NCBI GenBank assembly: GCA_012932295.1
Contig: JAAONU010000001.1
Location: forward strand, 18,910,120 to 18,974,119
Direction of reading: 5' to 3'
Source of the DNA: Cyclina sinensis
Taxonomy: Eukaryota > Mollusca > Bivalvia > Venerida > Veneridae
DNA: 64,000 bases
This document shows positions 10,930 to 24,027 of the stretch, piece after piece. Both the position numbers and the translations under genes were made by a program. The notes beneath the pieces were generated by a model. The model worked only from the letters and a program-made list of their open reading frames with translations. It had not been told where the DNA came from and ran no database searches. How positions within the stretch are numbered: the stretch's first letter is position 1; each line of letters opens with the position of its first letter.

Positions 10930-13900
10930 AAATTGTACAAAATCTGTCGTTTTAATGCAATAATAAAGAATGAGTCTGTCTTTGTGAATACAGACACAAG
11001 GATGAATTTGAAGAACACTCTTACTTTGCTGGAGTCAATTCAATCGTTATAGTTACAAAAAAAAAAACATATCTTTTCACTACGCCACTAAACCGCTAAA
11101 CCATGAATATGATAGAGTACCAGTTGTACTTCGGGTGTTATCTAGTGCAGACAAATTACAAAATATTTGAAATGATGTAATACCATACTGTGAAATGTGG
11201 AATTCGAACAAAGATGTTACATGTAAGGTTTTATTTTTTGGATGTCGATAACATAGGAAATGTTATTTCAAAATCGAGGACACACCTTCAGAGACAAGTA
11301 TCTTGGTATAGTTTTCACCAAATCTGGGAATATTATGCGTACAAGAAAATATTTAGTAGTAAAGCCCTTCATCTATTATAGGAGAATGTGTACTCCATAC
11401 TTGATTACCCATCGGAAGCACTGTCAGGTCGGCAGCTCTCTTTGTTCCAATTTCAGAAATACACTCACACTGCTACTGCTACACAAAAATTCGTTTCCCG
11501 TTTCCTACCAGAGACGGTAATTCCTTAGATATAATTTTCTCTTAAAAAACAGACCGGGGAAAAAACAAGATTAGGAGGTGATTTTAAATAATTTATAATG
11601 ACTATTCTCTTCTACAGTTCTCTTCTACAGAAATAACCGTCCATGGATCTCAAATTCTCATTCTCTGTGAGAAGAAAACATATTCTTGGAATTGTCATTC
11701 AAGGTTTAAATTTGAAATTTTGACATGTCTTGGGCTGCCTAGAAACTTTGGACAGTGAACTTAGCAACCCTTTTGAAACTTTCCGATCACTGAAGTCATC
11801 CTTGTTTCAATTTACTTAATGTGCTATCGATGGTTCCAAATTGTTCCCTTGGTCAATCACAGCAAATCTATATAAAGTATAGTATTTAATGTACGTTGAA
11901 GGCTTATGACCACTGCATGTGCATGTGTGATGGTATTTTCTTCATGCATACAATATAAACAATGAAAACATAACATTTCTTCAAGAAATAGATTGAAAAT
12001 CTGAGTTTGTAAAAATTGGATTATATCCTGTCTATCATGGTTGCGCAACCAGGATAGAACAGAAAAAGACACAAAACAGTAGGATTTAAACAGACTAAAA
12101 TCATTAAAAGGGTATAGATTGTTGAAATAAAGCAAAAGTAGACATTTGGAATATTCAAGTGCTGAATTGTGTCGCAGGCGAAGAACACTTGATTATTATC
12201 CTAATTTTTAATTTTAAAGGGAGACAATATGCAATTTTCAGAAAAAGTGAAAGATCAAATGATTTTTTATGAGAATATAGTCATTCATATCTGGTCATTT
12301 TGTTGAAGAAAAGTGAATTCACATGATTTCACATCTTTAATAAAAGTGATTAAAACATGGATATAATTCAAATGTCCCCCTTTAAAATCTTTTTACATCA
12401 CATCTGTAAATAACTTGATTATATCATCAAAATGTACAACATGTACTATACACGTGTACAATTGTTTAGGTTAATTTATACACTTACTATTTATCTTATT
12501 TCAAAACCATGTGCGCCGCCTTTGATGCTTTGCATCAAAATTAATCGTTTGATCCTTAGAATAACAATGTTTACATGCGCGGTTGATTTACTTTAAAATC
12601 TCTTATTACACTTGATAATACAGTATATCAAAAATTTTCCGTACTTAATGTTTCAAAATGTTTACTGACATTTCGCTAATACAATATGTGGCTTAGTTAT
12701 TGGACAACACCAGTTGTTGTAAATAAACCGATCGATTTTCGCCACGGTAATTTTCCAGAAATATTCACTTTTAATATAATCGTGTGAACGGAAGTAGCTT
12801 TGCTATTTATATCACAGTCGAACAAATTACAGGTAGATGTGTTGATTCAAATTGTTTTTATCAGCTGTTTCTCCCCAAAAATGCGAGAAAATCCTTTGTA
12901 TCACAGAGAATTGACGAACAATTTAAAAATGACTGACTCTTAGCATTGCTTTGCAGCAAGGACCCTGTTTGCAGACAACACCCAATAGGTCATTTCTTGT
13001 TTGAAGACCGTCAGTACATTTCTGGATTCGAACATAAGTTAAATCGGATGTCAAAGCTAGAATGTTGAGCACCTTTCTATTGAGCTTTTAACTTTTGACC
13101 TATGAATGGGTCACTAATGCGTATAAATCATAGTTCTGGAAAAGATGTACTAGTACCAAGTCAGTGCTCTAATTTGATCAATACTTTGCCTGATCCGTTA
13201 CTATGGCAATGTGATCAGAAAAAAAATCAGCAGCCTTTTTTTCTGGTATTGACCGGAGTTTTCCAAATACTTAACTGATTCATGACCTAGTTACATGGCA
13301 AAGTTAGAAATAGTAAACAAACTTCAAGTGGATTTCGCAAGAGAAACTGTATTAACAACAACAACAAAACAAACAAATAAAAAACGTTTTTACCCCCTGT
13401 TACTGAAGTTCTGTCGTGAATAAATTTCAGTCAGTAGTCTGTCATAGTGAAAATACCTACTGCAGAGTGGAATGCGAAAGGAAACAGCTCGCAACTTATA
13501 GTAAACATCACTTTTAATTTATTTTTCATCACGAATGAAATAACTTATCTGCATGATGGAGACTATAGCTTGCATCATTTATTCAAAGTTGCCCTACTTT
13601 CTTGTCCGATCAGGCTTTTCACATTTTTATAAACCTATCGCGTAAATGTTCAGTAAATCTCTATTATGTCGAAATTAGGAACATTAACGCTTTTATTAGA
13701 CATAAAGATTGTCAGACAACTGTTATTTCAAATGCCTCTTGAAGTTTTCGGTCATATTGATATATGACAAATAACTGATAATACATTTCAAAGTTTCATC
13801 TTCAATACAAACGTGGACGTGAATTTCATTGACTCCATAACAGTCTGACGGCACGACGTTACGTGACCGGAAAAAAATGGATAAAGATTTCACTTGATAT

Positions 13901-16390
13901 TTTAAAGGTAAGATAAAATATAACCGGTTCAAGTAAATAGTTCTGCCACAGTCAGAAAAACACACCGATAAAGAAGTGAAAGACATAGAAAGATACCAGA
14001 TTTTTAGAGATATGCCCTAAAATTTAGGGAATTCCATTTCTGTTTTGAAATTAATATAAATATGTCTTATTGAGCAGGAAAAAAAACCTGTTGTCAAGGT
14101 GACTGTGAAAAAGTCTTGGTACAACAAGTAAACTGAGTGAAGTAATATAAGTATTGGTATATTCCTTGCAATGTTTCTTATTGTCTTTAGGCTCTAAGGA
14201 AATATTTTTGAACATATGTTCTTCTGTTTTTCATTTTATAGAGAATGAGCCGACAAAATATTTATGCTGTGTGTCATCGGTTAATTTTTGGGTATATTTT
14301 TTAAATAAAACGAAAATCCACTGAAATTATCAAAAGCACACGATCTTGTTTAAAGCAGGCTGAAATCATAATATTACCCAATCAGTGACGGATGATTCGC
14401 TTGCTAAGTAACCGTATAGATGTGATTTCCGCAGAAATAGAGAAGTTTAAAAAGAAACATTAAATATATCAAAATGAGAACGAGGATACGACATGTAGCT
14501 GACTCCAACTAAATGTTTATCAAAATGCGGTTAAATGTACTTAAGCTGTTTTGTAAACAAAAATGGGGTCACTGCCTTTTTCCCAATCAATACTTCACTG
14601 GATGTTATTGTATCGTATACCGTCTAGGAATTTCTATTTAAAGATCTGACATGTGACTTGTTCATTACCTCTTTTACTTCATCTATTTACTTAATGTCCA
14701 AATCTATATATTGTGGTCAAACCTAATCAATATCGTGACAGGAATATAGACGTTCGTCGATTTCGCAAGAACAGCGCAGAAATTTTCCATCAGAGCAAGT
14801 CGGTTGTTGTTTTTTCTTCTATATCTGTGATGTTCTCAAGACTGATAGGAAGATCTTTCAGCTTCGTGCTGCTTAAACATAAACAAAATACGTATCTGTT
14901 ACAGTAATTTTAAGCGTATTCGCAGACGTAACGTTACATACATAAACACATACCAGCTGTATTTACAATATTGTAGGTCAGTAGAAAGATTCTTACTTTC
15001 TTCTTATTATTGTCTTCACGACGAACATTTTAACGTTATACTGAAAGTTTCTGAGGCAAGCAACTGATAGCTATCTGACATCTCCATAATTTAACAAAGA
15101 AATACAGTTGTTGTTTTTTTCACCAAAAAGAATTATAAAACAAAAGCGAGAATGGTATTTTTTTTGTCGATAGTATCTGTTGTTATCAGATGTAGAGGTC
15201 ATTCTATGGAACTAGGAATTATATAATAATATAGAATAGTAAACACTATCATACAGTAATAAGACGTAGAAAATTGTGTTCTTGTCTGATTGACGTCAAG
15301 ACGTAACGTGGCAGATTACTAAGTATCAAGATTACTAAGCCACAATTATTTTTCGTTTTATATAATTATACACATCAGTTGCGGATTAAGGAGATACATT
15401 ATTTCTGATAAGGTATTTATATTTTTGTCTGATTTATTTCTTGGAATCGTATAACAGCAGTGTGTTGATTATTTTCTTTTTCTTTTGTTTTTATACTTAA
15501 AAAAGAAAATATTTTAATATTTTGTCGGGGGATGTGGGAGGGGTCAGTCTACATCTAAAATAATTTCAGTTCATGCTTTCATTTAGATGTTAATGGTTTT
15601 GCTCTATATCCGTCTTTTATCTAACTTAAGAAATAATAGTTCATGTTATTTATTTCTAGACAGCCCCAATAAATCAAAGCAAACCAATTTTTTCTAGACA
15701 GAAAATTCCTTTGAAGAGTATACAATGTGCTTAAACTTTTTGTTGTTGTTGGCTTTCATTCCAAACCCTCTGTGTATGTTCGTATATTCGAGTGGTTAAC
15801 AGAATCAGCAGTTTACCAATACGGACGACGCTGTTAGTCTGTGTGTAACTTGACATTTCCATTTCATGATAAAGGGGATTAAATGGCGTATTACCCTTTA
15901 GTCCGTGCGTACCAACCCCATCATATCTAAAGTTTTAATTTTTTTTTATACTTTATCAAAGTGACCATTTTCAAGAGTGTGTTAAACTCTTTAATAAATG
16001 ATTCTTTTAACCCGGAGAACTCGTTATTTCAAATCTAGATTTCATTAACGACAACGAAATTTTGACTTATTTCTATTTTTGAAAAGAATGTTCTACTAAA
16101 AATAACTTACTGACAAAAAATAAGTCAAATAATTACATTATAAATTGATTTTTTTCCTTTTCAAAGTGCTATACCGTAACGCGACGGTATAACTATATCG
16201 TATAAGATTTAAAGTAAATATCTGTAATATCACATGCGGCGATGGTGGTGACAGTAAAAGCGTTGGAAATATTTTGTTAACATGGGGGGTCCAGAGTTCA
16301 AATCGGGCTGGAGCGAAAAAAATTTTTTTTATTATATTTTGACTTTTATAATCAGTTTTGAAGTAAAATATTATGTTGTTATAATCTCAC
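10930..16390. other. Gene-free AT-rich intergenic DNA
   Basis: No exon chain, conserved protein motif or long open frame is visible on either strand. The open frames here are under 95 codons with no recognisable composition. At 16245-16320 a tRNA-like stretch (GGTGACAGTAAAAGCG then GGTCCAGAGTTCAAATCGGG) followed by a run of A/T may be an old SINE; this is weak. Confidence 0.5.
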
Positions 16391-16393
16391 GGC

Positions 16394-16405
16394 ATCTAAA
16401 TATAT

Positions 16406-16471
<66 letters not shown>

Positions 16472-17701
16472 AGGCCCCGGATCCGGGTAACCCCGTTTAT
16501 TTTCCCCGTCATAGGTTAAGAAGAGGTCGGAGAACCATCCTCAACTAACCTTACAAGAACAATAATATAACATATTTATCTATAATTATCTAATTGTCAG
16601 TGGCATAAAAAAAGATATTCTTACAATATATATAACGGAGAAAAAGAACTAATTAAAGTACCTTTTGCCTCAGGGGCCAAATATATGCATAATGCAGCCA
16701 TTAAGGTATCATATATCTGTAAGTGTAAAAAAGATTAAAATTTTAAAGTTGTAGGAAATTTTTAGGAAGTACATAAAAGATCTACAAGTGACCAATATTT
16801 TTGGTATTTATCAACTTTAATTGTCTTACTAAAAATTGACGAGGCTAGCGTAAGGCTTTTTTTTAGACCTATCAAAGATGGTATGACCTGCTTTCTTTTA
16901 CATAAAAACAAATATCTTTTCATTTCTATACATAACATATTATAGTGTTCGAAACCCTTTTTAGTAAATCCAAGTATAAAGCATTTTCTGTCTATATTAC
17001 AACTAGTAGATGTATTTTCAATAATTCTTTTTACATTTGTTATCAAAGCTTGGCTAATGTTACAATCCCAGAACAAATGAAGAAGTGTTTCATTTTCCAT
17101 TTTACAAAAAGTACATAACTGTGTTGTTACTATATTCATTTTATACATCAGGAAATTTGTTCCTAAGATTCTATGTATAATTCTCATTTGTAGCCACTGA
17201 AGATATGTATCATCAGTGATGTTAAATACCCAGGTATATATGTATTTCCACTGTAAATCTTCATTTTCAAAAATAGTATTCCACTTAGCTTCACATGTTG
17301 GCTTTTCTTTGTTCTGGATAAAAATACTATATATTGTTCGTTTACCTTTCATCTCCTGAAAAAAAGGCTTAAGATACAACGGTATTATGGGAGCAATGTA
17401 TTCAGTTTCAATAAGTACTATGTTCGTTTTAAACTGATGTAAGTTCAAAAAAAATTTGATAACATTCTGGAGCCCCAGATATGTTAAAAAATTAATTCTT
17501 ACACCTGTTCTGTCTTCGAGTTGATTTCTGTCAATAAAATTCCCATCTGAAGTTAGAATATCTTTTACAAATCGAATACCTTTATCATACCATGATTTAA
17601 TATACACAGGTTTACTACCAATAAGAAAATTTCTATTGTAGAAAAGGGGCAATTGTGAAAATTCAGTCATATTCTGAAATAATAATCTAAATATATAATT
17701 T
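16394..17701 (-). mobile_element. 5'-truncated LINE retrotransposon with poly(A) tail and 17-bp target-site duplication
   Basis: The insertion body is 16411-17684, minus strand. Identical 17-mers ATCTAAATATATAATTT flank it at 16394-16410 and 17685-17701. Next to the left copy is an unbroken run of 60 T (16411-16470), the complement of a 3' poly(A) tail. A non-coding 3' region follows (16471-16761), then the C-terminal 302 codons of a reverse-transcriptase protein. These are the marks of target-primed reverse transcription with early termination. The long intact tail and perfect duplication point to a young copy. The family is L1/Tx1-like by poly(A) tail and C-terminal zinc motif; the exact clade cannot be told. 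Confidence 0.9.
16762..17670 (-). pseudogene. LINE ORF2 C-terminal fragment (zf-RVT region), 5'-truncated
   Basis: This 302-residue open frame is the C-terminal end of a LINE reverse transcriptase, after the RT domain. A zinc-binding C-x2-C-x8-H-x4-C pattern (C186, C189, H198, C203; CTFCKMENETLLHLFWDC) follows WLQMRIIHRILGTN, typical of the zf-RVT domain. The catalytic RT motif and the endonuclease are absent because the element is truncated just upstream, at 17684. The first ATG at 17670 is therefore incidental and the fragment cannot support transposition. The frame has no stops, which agrees with recent insertion. Confidence 0.9.
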
Positions 17702-17990
17702 ATGAAAAAAATTTGTTTATGTCAAATCTGGAGTACAGCCTCTTTAAGTAGCTTATAAATATTAATTGGTAAAGTACTTCAGTTTTGTTCTCACATGTCC
17801 TTAAAGCATTTTTTCTCGTAACTTTCAGTTTTGTTTTCATGTCCTTGAGTTGTTTTGATACAGGATTCTGAGTCAACAGTAAAATCTTAAACAATTAATT
17901 AAAACTAAGGTTGACTTCCACTTTGAATTACTTACTTCCTTAACTTGATTATCAGTAAGTTATCAACACATCAACATTTTTAAGTTTCCT
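17702..17990. other. Intergenic spacer between LINE and tandem array
   Basis: AT-rich sequence with no gene seen. It resumes the pre-insertion host sequence after the LINE target duplication. TTCTGAGTCAACAGTAAAAT (about 17867) recurs as TTCTTGAGTCAACAGTAAAA at about 18450, so the diverged duplication may begin here. Confidence 0.4.
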
Positions 17991-19451
17991 GTTAGAAAAT
18001 TTACAGAAATACTTACTTCAGGAAGTTTTTGATCATCGAAAAGCGAAACAGATATCGAAACTCTAAACTGTTAGACAAGAAACATTCCTACACATAGCAA
18101 CAAGTTATTTATCATTTTTGCCGGGCAGTAGTAAATAGGTACTTCGGAGTTGCAAAATGACATTGAATGTTTTCCCCGCATGCCAGTCAGTTGTCGGTTT
18201 ATTTTTTTAAAACCTAAATGTCATTTCAGACATAGATCTTCTAAAGTACACGCAACTATTTTCAATGCATTACCAAGAAACGTTGTGGCCTTGAAAACTT
18301 CATGCCTAAATACACTACAGATTTTGTTATCGGCATAATACTTTTAACAGCTTTATCTAGCCATGACGAGATAAATTTGTGTATTTATCACGTGTTCTTC
18401 TGAAAATACGGAAAGTCATTTTCGGCGTCTTGTTACGGAAAATTAGACAGATTCTTGAGTCAACAGTAAAATGGTAACAATTAAAACTGAAAGTGCAACA
18501 AAGGCTGATTCACCCTTTAAAATGACGTATTTCCTGAAATTATCAGTATGTAAATCCCACATGAATACATGTATTTCAAAATTTTCCGTTTTAAAATTTA
18601 CAAAAAATACTGAAGAAAGTTTTTGGTCATCGAAAAATCAAAATAAATTCTTTTTCTAAACCCAATACTGTCAGACATTAAACATTTCTATACAAAGCAA
18701 TTTATTATTTATCTTGTTTGCCGGACAATAGTCAGAAGTTGCTTCTGTGCAAAAAAAAGAAAATGGTCTGCCTCGCATGTCAGTTAGTTGCAACTTCCTT
18801 GATATTCTAAAGTACAGGTCAAACAACAATTTATATAAGTACGTTTAATTAATGCTCTACCAGGAGAAACGCTAAAACCATGAAAATTTAAACCACGTGG
18901 ACCGATTGGGTCTGTTACACTGTAAGGAACAACATACACCATAGAGCTCAAATTGAGCAGTGGTTAACATCATGGCATATCATTAGCTGATTAGCCAGTG
19001 CTGATGTAAACCAATAAAATAGCCATTAGCACATCCCAACTGACCCCATGTGGCCTAGCATCCCTCCATGTAACAGATGTTACTTGCTCAGCAAAATACA
19101 TAAATACATGAATGAAGTTAGATGATTAGAAGAGAAAGGTGTTTTCTGTGATTCATTCTGTGGATGCCAAATTTGAAAGGGTGAGTTTATTTACATTTTC
19201 AATATATACTTATTGTTAAATATACAAAGTAAGTAATAATAATATACTACCGTTACACAACTTTTGAATATAAAATATTTTTATTTAACCTTTTACAAGG
19301 CAAAATAAAAAAAGACGCATCAATGTAAATAGTATTTGCGTACTTGTGTTAAATCTATGACAAAAACTTACACTTTTTATTCTATTTATACGCATCTTTA
19401 ACTTTTTCCTCCATTTATACTCATCGCCAAATTTCAATTCGGAACCCAACA

Positions 19452-19799
19452 TTGAAGAACCAACAACAGGTTAGAAACCCACAGACATGGATGCCGCCTG
19501 CAAGTGCAGTTGAGCATTTGGCTAAAAATGTAAACTGCCTAATAAAGTATTACTTCACAGCCGGAAAGTGTGATGCGCAACTACCAAACTTCCTACAGGA
19601 GGGTTGTTTGAAAAGATTACAGAATGGCGAAATAGAGTATAACCTGGGGGATGAGGTCTACATAAATGACATTTCGGAGTGCTTCTTATTTTCCAATGAA
19701 CACCTGCTGTCTAAAATGAAACCTGCAAAAAGAAAACATGCAGAAACACCACAGAAAGGACGACGAAGAAAAAGTTTAAAAGTATCTATGAATACATAA
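19452..19799 (+). CDS. Unidentified transposon-borne protein, copy 1
   Basis: The open frame covers 115 codons counted from a TTG; the first ATG is at 19488-19490, giving about 103 residues (MPPASAVEHLAKNVN...). It stays open upstream to about 19353, so it may be an internal or terminal exon with its acceptor near 19471. The middle is hydrophilic, with cysteines at CDAQ, GCLKRL and ECFLF. The C-terminus is strongly basic (KPAKRKHAE, KGRRRKSLK), like a nuclear localisation or DNA-binding tail. I do not recognise the family. It may be a remnant of the transposase or an accessory protein of the surrounding element; no DDE/D pattern is visible. Identical to the copy at 21677. Confidence 0.45.
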   Translation: MKNQQQVRNPQTWMPPASAVEHLAKNVNCLIKYYFTAGKCDAQLPNFLQEGCLKRLQNGEIEYNLGDEVYINDISECFLFSNEHLLSKMKPAKRKHAETPQKGRRRKSLKVSMNT

Positions 19800-21676
19800 T
19801 ACAAAATTATGTCATGTTATCTATTTGATCACATTAAAACTTCTTATGCTGGATATCATATGGGTATTAATTTCACCCAATTTGTGAAGAACATTTTAAA
19901 GTTGTGTTTGGATAAATTGGCATTACTACCTCTTTTTCAGGAAACCAAAAGATGAACAGAAGCAGTATGAAGACTTCAAAAGTAATATATGATCAGAAAA
20001 AATCATCTGTTGAACTGTGAAATCTCTATGTGAACTGGCTATTCATTGTTTGAAAGTTTTAAATAACTGTGATGGAAATATAAGCATGTGTTTAAAAATA
20101 TTTTTGCAAATGGCTTAATCTATATTTGATTTGTACAAATTAATTTAAGATGTGTGTCTTTTTTTTTTTTTGCTTGTTTTATTTGTTTTTGTTAAATGAA
20201 GTTTATTGTGCAGAAACTGCTAATAACAAGCAAAACAAGTAATCGTAGCTCTTGTTATTAAGTGCACATACATGATTAAATTATATATAATATAAGTGAA
20301 GTAGAAGATGAAACTCATTCTTGTTGAAGTGTTCCATCTATCAGGACATCAGAGACAATATTCTATACAGATCAATTGCTACTAATTAATTTTTTCTAAC
20401 GCTTTAAGATTTAGCGGCATGATTAGAAGAAAATCTACATTGTACAATTAATTATCTGCACTTTTACAAATCTCTTGCTTAAAATTATAAATAACTTTAA
20501 GTAATATGTACTTATTTCTTTTCAACTCTCTTTCAGACATATCATTTGTATATATTTTTGTTACTATTGTGCGACTTAAAGTATCAATAATATACATACT
20601 TGTTTAAAATGCCGTACAGTTATCACTATATGCATTCTGTTCTAATGTTTAATCAACTAAAGTGACTTTAAAACTATTAAAACTATTTGTTATTATCATA
20701 ATTTTTAAATATTATACACAATATCACTATGATAAAATATACTTACTTACTTACAGTGTGATGATTTTAATTGATGTTATCATGCGGTATTACATAATTC
20801 AATATTTCATTATTGTAACGATTTAAAACATGTAGAAAAAACCAATACACTGCCATTTTTATTCCCTGTCAGAATTATTATAATAACTTTGAACAGTGTT
20901 CAACCTAAAAAGATAAAAAAAAAAATTCATGTTTCATATTGTGTACATACAACATAGAATACCTCATTGACTATTCACTCTCATAAAATCAAAGACCTTC
21001 ATTCCCTGTCTAATCCATGTGCAATAAATTAGCCCCAAGTGATCTGATAATCTCTATTTTATGACCCATCAATTAGCTACAGATTATGATGCGTGAAGGA
21101 CCAACATTAAGAGTATTCCAGAAACTGTAGTTTGTTCCATTGAGCTGTAAGGAACAACATACACCATAGAGCTCAAATTGAGCAGTGGTTAACATCATGG
21201 CATATCATTAGCTGATTAGCCAGTGCTGATGTAAACCAATAAAATAGCCATTAGCACATCCCAACTGACCCCATGTGGCCTAGCATCCCTCCATGTAACA
21301 GATGTTACTTGCTCAGCAAAATACATAAATACATGAATGAAGTTAGATGATTAGAAGAGAAAGGTGTTTTCTGTGATTCATTCTGTGGATGCCAAATTTG
21401 AAAGGGTGAGTTTATTTACATTTTCAATATATACTTATTGTTAAATATACAAAGTAAGTAATAATAATATACTACCGTTACACAACTTTTGAATATAAAA
21501 TATTTTTATTTAACCTTTTACAAGGCAAAATAAAAAAAGACGCATCAATGTAAATAGTATTTGCGTACTTGTGTTAAATCTATGACAAAAACTTACACTT
21601 TTTATTCTATTTATACGCATCTTTAACTTTTTCCTCCATTTATACTCATCGCCAAATTTCAATTCGGAACCCAACA

Positions 21677-22024
21677 TTGAAGAACCAACAACAGGTTAGA
21701 AACCCACAGACATGGATGCCGCCTGCAAGTGCAGTTGAGCATTTGGCTAAAAATGTAAACTGCCTAATAAAGTATTACTTCACAGCCGGAAAGTGTGATG
21801 CGCAACTACCAAACTTCCTACAGGAGGGTTGTTTGAAAAGATTACAGAATGGCGAAATAGAGTATAACCTGGGGGATGAGGTCTACATAAATGACATTTC
21901 GGAGTGCTTCTTATTTTCCAATGAACACCTGCTGTCTAAAATGAAACCTGCAAAAAGAAAACATGCAGAAACACCACAGAAAGGACGACGAAGAAAAAGT
22001 TTAAAAGTATCTATGAATACATAA
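21677..22024 (+). CDS. Unidentified transposon-borne protein, copy 2
   Basis: This has the same residues as the frame at 19452-19799, since it lies in the second half of the transposon dimer. Total identity over the frame and its flanks shows the dimer is recent; it does not show that the protein is under selection. A pyrimidine-rich acceptor (CTCTTTTTCAG at about 22156-22166 here, about 19931-19941 in copy 1) follows 130-140 bases downstream. A weak donor (AAAGTATCT) near the end of the frame might allow splicing to a short last exon. Function unknown. Confidence 0.4.
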   Translation: MKNQQQVRNPQTWMPPASAVEHLAKNVNCLIKYYFTAGKCDAQLPNFLQEGCLKRLQNGEIEYNLGDEVYINDISECFLFSNEHLLSKMKPAKRKHAETPQKGRRRKSLKVSMNT

Positions 22025-23984
22025 TACAAAATTATGTCATGTTATCTATTTGATCACATTAAAACTTCTTATGCTGGATATCATATGGGTATTAATTTCA
22101 CCCAATTTGTGAAGAACATTTTAAAGTTGTGTTTGGATAAATTGGCATTACTACCTCTTTTTCAGGAAACCAAAAGATGAACAGAAGCAGTATGAAGACT
22201 TCAAAAGTAATATATGATCAGAAAAAATCATCTGTTGAACTGTGAAATCTCTATGTGAACTGGCTATTCATTGTTTGAAAGTTTTAAATAACTGTGATGG
22301 AAATATAAGCATGTGTTTAAAAATATTTTTGCAAATGGCTTAATCTATATTTGATTTGTACAAATTAATTTAAGATGTGTGTCTTTTTTTTTTTTGCTTG
22401 TTTTATTTGTTTTTGTTAAATGAAGTTTATTGTGCAGAAACTGCTAATAACAAGCAAAACAAGTAATCGTAGCTCTTGTTATTAAGTGCACATACATGAT
22501 TAAATTATATATAATATAAGTGAAGTAGAAGATGAAACTCATTCTTGTTGAAGTGTTCCATCTATCAGGACATCAGAGACAATATTCTATACAGATCAAT
22601 TGCTACTAATTAATTTTTTCTAACGCTTTAAGATTTAGCGGCATGATTAGAAGAAAATCTACATTGTACAATTAATTATCTGCACTTTTACAAATCTCTT
22701 GCTTAAAATTATAAATAACTTTAAGTAATATGTACTTATTTCTTTTCAACTCTCTTTCAGACATATCATTTGTATATATTTTTGTTACTATTGTGCGACT
22801 TAAAGTATCAATAATATACATACTTGTTTAAAATGCCGTACAGTTATCACTATATGCATTCTGTTCTAATGTTTAATCAACTAAAGTGACTTTAAAACTA
22901 TTAAAACTATTTGTTATTATCATAATTTTTAAATATTATACACAATATCACTATGATAAAATATACTTACTTACTTACAGTGTGATGATTTTAATTGATG
23001 TTATCATGCGGTATTACATAATTCAATATTTCATTATTGTAACGATTTAAAACATGTAGAAAAAACCAATACACTGCCATTTTTATTCCCTGTCAGAATT
23101 ATTATAATAACTTTGAACAGTGTTCAACCTAAAAAGATAAAAAAAAAAATTCATGTTTCATATTGTGTACATACAACATAGAATACCTCATTGACTATTC
23201 ACTCTCATAAAATCAAAGACCTTCATTCCCTGTCTAATCCATGTGCAATAAATTAGCCCCAAGTGATCTGATAATCTCTATTTTATGACCCATCAATTAG
23301 CTACAGATTATGATGCGTGAAGGACCAACATTAAGAGTATTCCAGAAACTGTAGTTTGTTCCATTGAGTGGTTACATGCCAAGATACATGTTATTATCAG
23401 CTGACAACGGTTTAATCTAGCCTTGAACGGATAAACAGTTTTTGCATGTGTTTGTGTGTTAATATTTTTCTCAAGATATGGAACGTCATGTTCGACTTCG
23501 TTTTACTGAAAATAAGTCACGTGATGAATGTGTCCTTGGGCAATTTTAACCTGGTCCCACGTCATTGGTTGGGCCTCCTATAATCCTCCACTTCCTTGTC
23601 AGCGCTTACGTGCGAGTACACTCTTAGCCCTAAGTTTGATGGAACACACATATCGATTTTCTATTTAAAAAGAAGACAATGACCTTTGAATCTTTCCAGT
23701 TACGCGTCTGTTATCAGAGAATGATTATACGGTTAAGGTTGTTGACCCCAGGACACCTGTAATTCTGCGGACCACGAATAAGTACAATACTTTTATTGGT
23801 GGAAACTATTCCTAACTAAAGAATTTAAACTGAGTCTGTTGGGAAAAAAAGAGATAAATATTGTGAAATTTTGGGATATCTGATTATTGAAAAAAATACT
23901 GATTCAAATTTCACTAAAGTAAAAAAAAAATAATATGCGTGTTGAAAAATGTTAAAGAATGTCTTCCTTCACGTCAGTTAGTTT

Positions 23985-24027
23985 CTTCTTTCTTTCTTCC
24001 TTTCTTTCTTTTCGTTCTTTCTTTCTA
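23985..24027. repeat. (CTTT)n-rich microsatellite
   Basis: Imperfect TTTCTTTC/TTCC repeats lie at the position equivalent to the longer CTTT tract at 24817-24870 in the next tandem copy. Confidence 0.8.

Larger units (their letters stand above)
18918..23370 (+). mobile_element. Head-to-tail dimer of a ~2.2 kb TIR DNA transposon, flanked by GTTA
   Basis: The left end CACTGTAAGGAACAACATAC (18918) and the inverted right end CACTCAATGGAACAAACTAC (23370) form imperfect terminal inverted repeats. GTTA lies outside both ends (18914-18917 and 23371-23374). Inside, the unit 18920-21144 is repeated at 21145-23368 with one visible difference, a T-run of 13 versus 12. At the junction (21137-21152) the ends meet as CCATTGAG/CTGTAAGG, lacking the outermost TG and CA. 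A CAC terminus and 4-bp target duplication match the Chapaev group of the CMC superfamily; this is inference because no transposase domain was recognised. Confidence 0.85.
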
